Assembly: GCA_964541725.1 (NCBI GenBank)
Contig: CAZIQG010000035.1
Location: 1-11,068, forward strand
Direction of reading: 5' to 3'
DNA length: 11,068 bases
Source: JAGOUY01 sp964541725
GTDB lineage: Bacteria > Patescibacteriota > Patescibacteriia > 2-12-FULL-60-25
This document shows positions 1 to 6,900 of this stretch, piece by piece (the first letter of the stretch is position 1; every line of letters starts with the position of its first letter). The translations under genes and the position numbers were made by a program. The notes below the pieces were generated by a model. That model ran no database searches. It saw only the letters and a list, made by a program, of their open reading frames with translations, and had not been told where the DNA came from.

Positions 1-144
1 TTTTCTTTGGACTGCAGAACTCGCATTCCGCCAAAGCTATTTATGGCGGACCGGAGCCAACACCTGCAACAGCAATCGGCCGCAACGGTGTTGGCTCCTT
101 GCTCAGACAGCTGAGTCCAAAGAAAATGCGGGCCAGCGGAGCCC
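1..144. repeat. Nested inverted-repeat element, possible REP/MITE-like palindromic repeat or structured RNA
   Basis: Several perfect inverted repeats are packed into one short non-coding stretch. An outer 13-base pair of arms lies at 1-13 and 114-126. Inside are a 7-base stem (27-33 with 44-50), a 12-base stem (53-64 with 87-98) and a 5-base hairpin (102-106 with 111-115) that competes slightly with the outer arm. A further 4-base hairpin (130-133 with 141-144) follows. The short repeat GCAAC occurs at both ends of the loop of the 12-base stem (66-70 and 82-86). Together they could form a cloverleaf of helices around a closed base. No open reading frame and no T-run follow, so a simple terminator is unlikely. 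The element probably continues left of the window. The layout resembles mobile intergenic palindromic repeats, but a structured RNA is also possible; the pairing is seen, the identity is inferred. Confidence 0.6.
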
Positions 145-148
145 TAGA

Positions 149-255
149 TGAGGAGGGAGGGGGAGGTGAATTGATTTCGAGTGTTATGTGTTGCGTGTTA
201 CATGTCGCATGTTTTCGCCCTTGACACTTCCCGCTAAATATGGAACGGGGTAGGT
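149..255 (+). promoter_or_regulatory. Upstream region of dprA with G-rich tract and weak promoter candidate
   Basis: A purine-only G-rich tract (149-165) is followed by T/G-rich sequence with short degenerate repeats of GTGTTA (181-186 and 195-200). A perfect -35 hexamer TTGACA lies at 221-226, but 16-18 bases downstream there is no good -10, only G-rich sequence. The AT-rich TAAATAT at 235-241 is too close to pair with it. GGGG at 247-250 lies five bases before the dprA ATG and is the only plausible ribosome binding site. The promoter call is therefore tentative, and transcription may begin further upstream. Confidence 0.25.
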
Positions 256-1344
256 ATGTCCTTTACCGATGAGCAGGTGGCAAAAATTTGTTTGGCGCAC
301 TTTCGAGATATCGGGAGTCAGCGCATGCGTATGCTGAAACAAGTGACCGGGTCGTATGTAAATGCCCTGTCAGCAAAACGTTCTTTGTTGCAAAAGACCG
401 GGATGCGTGCCAGCACGATTGAGCGGTTCTTGGCTTGGCGAGGGCAGCATGACGAAACAGCAACGATCAGCTTCTTAGAAACGGAAGGGATCCGCGTTGT
501 GTTTCCGGAAGATTCTGATTTCCCTCCCTTATTAGCCGCCTCAAGCGATCCTCCAGAAGTGTTATTTGTTCGTGGAATCCTTCCGTCTGCGCCGGCGGTG
601 GCGATGGTAGGTACGCGGAAAAAAACTCAGTACGGCGAACAAGTGACACGCAGTCTTATTCCTCCCCTCGTACGCTCTGGCTTATGTGTAGTGTCCGGTC
701 TAGCTCTAGGGATAGATGGGCTCGTCCATCGTGCCACCCTCGATGCGGATGGGATCACGGTCGCCTTTTTGGCCACGGGCGTAGACCGTGCCTCGATCTA
801 TCCGCGAGCCCATGTACGGTTGGCGGAGGAGATTATTGAGAAAGGTGGATGCCTGGTAAGCGAATCCCCTCCTGGAGGCCAGGGACATGAATATCTCTTC
901 CCCTTACGCAATCGATTGATTGCGAGCTTCTCACTGGCGACGGTCGTTGTGGAAGCCGCACCTAAAAGCGGATCCCTTATTACGGCTACATTAGCCCTGG
1001 ATGAAAATCGGGAGGTCTTGGCGGTGCCCGGCTCCATTTGGAACCCGCAATCTGAAGGCACGAACCACTTACTTAAGTTGGGAGCGAAGCCTTGTACCAC
1101 CGCTCAGGACATTCTTGATGCATTGGCGCTTGATCGGCCGGATTTGATCGCTCAGGCCAGAAGCGAGCTCCCAACGACCCCGCAAGATCAGATGTTTTTA
1201 TCTTATCTTAGCCAACCAATCCATATTGACGTGCTCGCGACCCTCGCCAAACAGGCGGTCTCGCATGTATCATCCCAATTATCGATTCTTGAATTAAAAG
1301 GACTGGTTCAGCATCTCGGCGGCCAAACATGGGTTCGCACGTAG
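256..1344 (+). CDS. dprA: DNA processing protein DprA (DNA-protecting protein, Smf family)
   Basis: DprA binds single-stranded DNA entering during natural transformation and loads RecA on it in the cytoplasm. The 362-residue length is normal for the family. An N-terminal helical region (about 1-75, SAM/helix-hairpin-helix-like) precedes the Rossmann-type DprA core (about 80-285). Core motifs visible are VGTRKKTQYG (118-127), SGLALGID (147-154), FPLRNRLIA (215-223), VVEAAPKSGSLITA (231-244) and AVPG (256-259). The last 60 residues fit the C-terminal winged-helix domain, ending in the usual hydrophobic-Gly-Leu-Val pattern. The usual Arg in SGLARGID is Leu here. The ATG at 256 is chosen because the family N-terminus begins there and GGGG lies just upstream. 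topA follows in the same direction, probably in the same transcript. Function is known from the family; whether this organism is competent cannot be told from the window. Confidence 0.95.
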   Translation: MSFTDEQVAKICLAHFRDIGSQRMRMLKQVTGSYVNALSAKRSLLQKTGMRASTIERFLAWRGQHDETATISFLETEGIRVVFPEDSDFPPLLAASSDPPEVLFVRGILPSAPAVAMVGTRKKTQYGEQVTRSLIPPLVRSGLCVVSGLALGIDGLVHRATLDADGITVAFLATGVDRASIYPRAHVRLAEEIIEKGGCLVSESPPGGQGHEYLFPLRNRLIASFSLATVVVEAAPKSGSLITATLALDENREVLAVPGSIWNPQSEGTNHLLKLGAKPCTTAQDILDALALDRPDLIAQARSELPTTPQDQMFLSYLSQPIHIDVLATLAKQAVSHVSSQLSILELKGLVQHLGGQTWVRT

Positions 1345-1385
1345 ACCGGTCCCCTATCTCTTTGCTCTTGTCTTCTGACCTTCTT

Positions 1386-3926
1386 ATGCATCTTGTCATT
1401 GTTGAGTCCCCTACCAAAGCCAAAACCATCCGTAAATTTTTAGGCCCCGAATACAAAGTCCTTGCCTCAATGGGCCATGTGCGTGATTTGCCTGAATCTT
1501 CGACAGAAGTTCCCGCGGCCTATAAAAAAACCCCTTGGGGGCAGTTAGGCGTAAATGTGGCTGATAATTTTGAACCGCTGTACGTTGTTCCTAAACGCAA
1601 AGCCAAGACGGTCACAGAATTAAAGGCAGCCTTAAAAGAAGCGGATGTCGTGTATTTAGCGACTGATGAAGACCGTGAAGGAGAAAGTATCAGCTGGCAT
1701 TTGTTGCAGTTGTTAAAACCAAAAGTTCCGGTCCATCGCATGGTGTTTCATGAAATTACCAAGCAAGCGATCGAAAAAGCCTTGGCGCATCCACGCGATA
1801 TTGATGATCGATTGGTGCGCGCGCAGGAAACGCGTCGTGTCTTAGATCGATTGGTGGGATATACGATCTCCCCAGTTCTTTGGAAGAAGATTGCGTATGG
1901 GTTATCGGCGGGACGCGTACAGTCTTCAGCTTTGAAAGCGATCGTAGATCGTGAACGTTCGCGTATTGCCTTTAAGACCTCGAGCTATTGGGACGTAGTG
2001 GCGGATGTGAAGGCAACTAATGGGAATTGCGAAACAAAGCTGATTGCGACAGATGGGAAGCGCATTGCGATTGGCAAAGATTTTGATGAAACGACAGGCG
2101 CCCTCAAAACCGATAGTGAAGCGATCCTTATTAATAAAGAACGAGCCAAGACGATTACGGAACAGGTAAAAAAGGTGGACTGGACAGTGGATGAGGTCCA
2201 CGAAAAACCGATGACGCGTCGCCCTCCCCCTCCGTTCATCACCTCTACACTCCAACAGGAAGCAAACCGCAAACTTGGATTGTCTTCAAAAGAAACGATG
2301 CGCATTGCCCAAACATTGTACGAACATGGGTATATCACCTACATGCGTACAGACTCCGTCGCTTTGTCCCAAGAAGCCATCCAAGCCACGCGTGGCATGG
2401 TCAGCGATCGCTTTGGCGCAGAATTCTTGCCTGACGCTCCACGGCACTACGCAAGTTCAGATAAAGCCGCCCAGGAAGCACACGAGGCCATCCGTCCGAG
2501 CTTAGCGCTCATCCCTCCCCATGAAATTGATTTAAGTGGAGGGGAACGTAATGTCTACGAGCTGATTTGGATGCGTACGATCGCCTCACAGATGAAGGAC
2601 AGTGAACAATTGCAGATGAGCGTTACCTTTAAGGCAGCGAATCATACCTTCCAGGCAACGGGTCTAAAAATTGTCTTCCCAGGATTTTTACGCGCCTACG
2701 TAGAAGGTGAAGAAGATATTGAAGGGGCGTTGGGTGACCGTGAACGGTTGCTCCCAAAACTCACGCCTAATGAGAAGGTTACCTGCACGGATGCGCACGC
2801 AGACGGCCACGAAACCAAACCACCGGCTCGCTTTACGGAAGCAAGTCTGATCCAATGGATGGAAAAAGAAGGAATTGGTCGCCCGAGTACCTATGCAAGC
2901 ATTATTGGGACTCTTGTCGATCGAGCCTATGTGAAGAAACAGAGCAGCGCTCTCGCTCCGACCTTTACGGGGTTTGCGGTAACGCAATTCATGGAGCAGC
3001 ATTTTGCGGACTTGGTAAATGCAAAATTTACCTCCGGTATGGAGCAAAGCTTGGATGATATCGCCGAAGGCAAAACAGAATGGCTCCCTTATCTAAAAAC
3101 ATTCTACCTTGGTGAGCAGGGACTCGAGAAACGCGTAGCCAAAGAAGCAAAAGACACCACGGAGGCGGATCATCGTCGCGTGCTTCTTCCGCAGATCCCT
3201 GACGCCATTGTGCGTGTTGGTAAGTATGGTGCATATGTAGAAGCCCCACACCCTCAACATCATACACTTGTTAAAGCCTCGTTTCCGGAAGATATGATTC
3301 CAGGTGAACTGACGGAGCACACGTTAGGCGAGCTCCTTTCATCCGCTCAGCAAGGACCTACCACGTTAGGACAAGATCCTGCCAGTGGAGAGCAAATCTA
3401 CTTGCGAACGGGGAGCTATGGTCCATATCTCCAATTAGGGGAAGATCCGGCGGAAGATGAGAAGAAAGCGAAGAAGCCGAAGCGTGTCAGCATTCCTAAA
3501 AATATTCCTCTGAACGAGTTGAGTTATGAAAAAGCGTTGAGCATCCTGGCTCTGCCTCGTCTTGTCGGGACACATCCACAAAGTGGAAAAGAGATTCGAG
3601 CGGGCTTAGGACGCTTTGGACCATATATCGTGCATGATGGCGAGTTTCGTTCCCTCAAGGCGGAGGATGATTTGTTCACGGTTGGGTTAGAGCGCGCCTT
3701 AGAGCTGCTAGCAATCCCCAAAGGGGTACGCGGGGGTGGTGCTGGGAAATCTCTGGGCCAACATCCGAAGGATAAGAAACCGGTCACGCTGCATAATGGT
3801 AAATTTGGATGGTATGTAAAACATGGACGAACGAATGCCACGATTCCAAAAGAAACGAAACAGGAGGATGTCACTCTCGAGATGGCGGTGGAGTTGCTCG
3901 CAGCGCGAAAAGCAAAAAAAGGCTAA
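1386..3926 (+). CDS. topA: DNA topoisomerase I (type IA, omega protein)
   Basis: TopA relaxes negative supercoils by cutting and passing single strands through a tyrosine-linked intermediate. With the start at 1386 the protein has 846 residues and opens with the family's usual MHLVIVESPTKAKTI. The TOPRIM site is intact: Glu7 and the acidic triad Asp94, Asp96, Glu98 in ATDEDREGES. The active site YITYMRTDS places the catalytic Tyr at 319 and its partner Arg at 321. SAGRVQS (174-180) and EGIGRPSTYASII are further type IA hallmarks. The C-terminus carries four Gly-Tyr/Phe-Gly repeats (near 612, 676, 742 and 805) of the topoisomerase C-terminal repeat type. There are no CXXC zinc fingers; only two cysteines occur in the whole protein. 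An in-frame ATG at 1329 would add 19 non-conserved residues and overlap dprA, so it is less likely. No Shine-Dalgarno is visible before 1386; the leader is pyrimidine-rich. Confidence 0.96.
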   Translation: MHLVIVESPTKAKTIRKFLGPEYKVLASMGHVRDLPESSTEVPAAYKKTPWGQLGVNVADNFEPLYVVPKRKAKTVTELKAALKEADVVYLATDEDREGESISWHLLQLLKPKVPVHRMVFHEITKQAIEKALAHPRDIDDRLVRAQETRRVLDRLVGYTISPVLWKKIAYGLSAGRVQSSALKAIVDRERSRIAFKTSSYWDVVADVKATNGNCETKLIATDGKRIAIGKDFDETTGALKTDSEAILINKERAKTITEQVKKVDWTVDEVHEKPMTRRPPPPFITSTLQQEANRKLGLSSKETMRIAQTLYEHGYITYMRTDSVALSQEAIQATRGMVSDRFGAEFLPDAPRHYASSDKAAQEAHEAIRPSLALIPPHEIDLSGGERNVYELIWMRTIASQMKDSEQLQMSVTFKAANHTFQATGLKIVFPGFLRAYVEGEEDIEGALGDRERLLPKLTPNEKVTCTDAHADGHETKPPARFTEASLIQWMEKEGIGRPSTYASIIGTLVDRAYVKKQSSALAPTFTGFAVTQFMEQHFADLVNAKFTSGMEQSLDDIAEGKTEWLPYLKTFYLGEQGLEKRVAKEAKDTTEADHRRVLLPQIPDAIVRVGKYGAYVEAPHPQHHTLVKASFPEDMIPGELTEHTLGELLSSAQQGPTTLGQDPASGEQIYLRTGSYGPYLQLGEDPAEDEKKAKKPKRVSIPKNIPLNELSYEKALSILALPRLVGTHPQSGKEIRAGLGRFGPYIVHDGEFRSLKAEDDLFTVGLERALELLAIPKGVRGGGAGKSLGQHPKDKKPVTLHNGKFGWYVKHGRTNATIPKETKQEDVTLEMAVELLAARKAKKG

Positions 3927-3970
3927 AATAAAATAGAGGCAGGCTGTAACGCCCGCCTCTATTTTATTTA
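3925..3970. terminator. Bidirectional intrinsic terminator between topA and the giant gene
   Basis: Arms 3926-3940 and 3955-3969 pair perfectly over 15 bases. After one mismatch, three more pairs (3942-3944 with 3951-3953) close a six-base loop. Read on the plus strand, the 3' arm is T-rich (TATTTTATTTATTT) and overlaps the topA stop, so the hairpin ends the dprA-topA transcript. Read on the minus strand, the 3' arm is again T-rich and is followed by a T7 run that lies antisense to the topA end. It can therefore end the giant gene's transcript too. This suits two convergent genes with only 56 bases between their stop codons. Confidence 0.9.
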
Positions 3971-3982
3971 TTTAACCGAACT

Positions 3983-6900
3983 CTATTTCCAGAATGTAAG
4001 CGCTTCAACAAATTGTGCCGCTCCTTTGTAAAGACCGGTTTCCTTAAAGGACTCCCACACGCTCTTTTCTTTCTCCCCTCCGCCACCGCTCGTGGGATTT
4101 TTTGGAGCGGGCATCCCTTTTCCAAAGGAAGCTCCTCCCCCTTTCACGGATAGGACGGGCAATGCTTTACGTATTTCATCTTCTCGCGGCGCTTCCGCCA
4201 GTCTGAGTCTAGCCAATCGGTCTTGCCCATCTATGACTTGTACAACGAGCTTCGTAACCTCCTGCTGATTCTTTAACGCCTCATATGCCCCTCCTTGGTC
4301 TATCACCTCTCCTCCCTTCTTTTGATATTGTCCCCATAACGTGCGCCCGGAGATACCGAGGACAGCTTCTCCGTCTTTGAGCAGAGCCTCTATGTGTCTT
4401 TGTTGGTTTTTTGCGAGTTCTAGGCGTCCGTTTACTTCCTTGAGTTTCTCCACATACCGATTCTTATCCGCCATCTTTGTTACCTTGAGTGGGTTGTAGG
4501 TTTCGATGTCGCCCGTTAACCGCCTTACCTCTTGAGCAGCCTGCTTCTGGTCGGCTTGGAGTTTTTGGTAGGCTTTTTGGGCTAATGCGTAGGCACTTTG
4601 CTCCTTCATGCCATTAACGAGGCCGAGCTGGTCTTGCAAGTCTTTGTTAGCTTTGGATTTATCGTTCGTTAAGCTACGCAGAATTTCGTATAAACGGCCT
4701 TTGATATTTTCTCCTGTGCTATTTTCGCTTTCTCCCGAGCGTTTCAGCACCGATCTGGCGGCACTCGGTAAGGCATTCCATTGTTCAGGGGTGATAGGAC
4801 TACTTGGAGCATTATCTAATAATCTCAAGGCTTGCGTGATTTGAAGTTCGGTCTTGTCTAAGATGTCAAATCGTCGTAGGGCTTTACCGAGTCCAATTGT
4901 TACCTCTTGTTCTTTCAAAACGGCTTGAAAGATTCCCCCAAAGTAAGGCTCAGCCTCTGTATCTCGCTTTCTTGTTTCCATCCTGGCGCGCAACTCCTCA
5001 TGCGCCTGCGAAGCAGTATCTGCCACCTCTTTCCAACTCGTGTCTTTCTGCTCAACACGTGCCTCACCCTCGGCTATCTCGTTTTTGAACTTGCCTGGAT
5101 CTTCTTTTGTGGTTTTGACAATGACCATCTCCATTAAGGCCTGCTCCAATTCAACATTCATCTCCATTAACTCCATTTCTGCATCGATCTGCTTTAAACG
5201 AGCCTTTATTTCTGACTTGGATCGCTGGAATTGTCCGGAGTAGGGCGTATTATCCTCAAAATACTGTGCATCGCCTTTCAGCTGCCTTCTCTCTGCTTTT
5301 ATTTCTGAGAGAGCCGCCTCGGCTCCGAGGATGACACCCCCTTCTCTCAAGCTCATAAGGACCGCCTCACGATCCATCCGCTCTTTGTCTGTTTTCGCTT
5401 CCGTTAAGCGAGCCGTCGCATTGACGATAGATTCTAATCTTGCCAGATTCAATCCGAAAGGTTCGTAGCGTTTGCGTGCCTCCTCCAAATCTTTGTCGAC
5501 ACGCAATTTTTGCGCACGGTCTATGCGAGGCTGCTGCGCTTTTAACCACGTGAGGATGGTGGCACGGTCTGCCGCAGAGAAAAGCGCTTCATTCGCGAAG
5601 CCTGGCTCAGGTCGAGCGTTAGCTTTATCAGGAGTGGGTGGGGCTGGGGGGATTGCGTCTGGAGCGGAGGGAGGAGCCGCAGGAGGGACGGGAGCGGCTA
5701 CGTCTGGGGTAGGAGCAGACGTTTTTACATCAGGAGTTGGGGGGATAGCATCTGCGGATATAGGAGCAGCAGAGGCATCCGTGGCAGGAGTAGCGTCTGG
5801 TGCAGGAGGGGTATTTGGGGTGGGAGCTGGCTTCGCGTCTGGCGTTGGCTGAGAGGTTGGTTTGAGAAACGCTTCAAACAATGGTTTCAAGGCTTGAACC
5901 GCTGCTTGGCGTTTTTGTAATTGTTCGATCCAAGCGTTATTTCTTTCCTTTTCTGGCTTAGCCTCTTCTTTCTTGATCCAAGCAGAAAACCGCTCTGCAT
6001 AGACAGGCTCATCTTTGCTTATGACTTCAAAGAGACGTTCTTGAAGGCGCTCTAAGTATCCACCCTTCGTTAACCGTCTGCGCTTATCTTTATACGCCCC
6101 ATCCACATCACCTTTTGCCAAAAAGGCTTCATCGTGCGCCACAATCTCTTCAAAACGCTTAACCGCTTCCTTGATGAGCTTATCGTCGTGAACAAGATTC
6201 TCCTTTGTGTCCCAGCTCCCAATAATGGCTTTTATGTCTTCTAGTTGGGCGCGGGCAGCTTCTGTTTGAGTTTTGAGATCGGCCTGCTCGACAGTAACCA
6301 TAGGCCCCTCTGCTACTCGCGTTTCTACCTCCTCCTTTTCGTTGCTTATTTCCACTTCTGGATCATCGGGAGCTAAGTCAATGATTTCTATCCCATCTTC
6401 TTTTTTAGGAAAAAATTGCGTTCTCCACTCAAGAATAGCGAACCGTTGGATTAATTGCTTAATAGTTAATCCTGTTTGTTTATCAATATCTTCTAGCCGC
6501 ATTCCAATATAGGCCTTGGTACGCTCACCCCAGTATTTTCTTTGATCTTTGCTATCCGAGACAGCTACATCTGCTACTACACCAGCAAACACAGACTCTA
6601 ACAAATGCCTAAATGAGCTATGCTGCATGAGCGTCTCACTTGCTCTCTCGATGGCACCGCCTAATTTAAGAGCTGCCTCTGTAGCCTTTTGAGCTACTCC
6701 AGGCATCGATTTGTTCTGTTGGAGAACAGTAAGTCCCGCAAAAAACTCTTTATTCGTAATCACGCGCAACCTATCCAAAAAAGCCTTGTCAGAAAAAAGA
6801 TCCTCTAGAAACTCTTTGACGGTCTTTTCCTTCTTGGCGTTCATCTCTTCTGCCGAGACAATAACCCCTCCTTCATACTCACCATCTCTATAAGAGATAT

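Noticed and set aside
1..130. Inverted repeat as an intrinsic terminator of a gene to the left
   Set aside because: The arms are 100 bases apart, internal stems intervene, and no T-run follows the 3' arm.
1746..1755. TTTCATGAAA palindrome resembling part of a parS site, interesting because parB is nearby
   Set aside because: It lacks the central CG of the parS consensus and encodes the conserved VFHEIT motif of TopA, so protein conservation explains it.
4089..4180. GGGASFGKGM in the giant protein as a possible Walker A loop
   Set aside because: It lacks the GK(S/T) ending and has no matching Walker B; it lies in a Gly-rich flexible stretch near the C-terminus.
5472..5852. Plus-strand 126-residue open frame with a Gly/Ala-rich, PE-PGRS-like protein
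   Set aside because: It is the reverse-strand image of the Pro/Ala-rich linker of the giant gene: Pro codons read as Gly on the other strand. No ribosome binding site or family match is visible.
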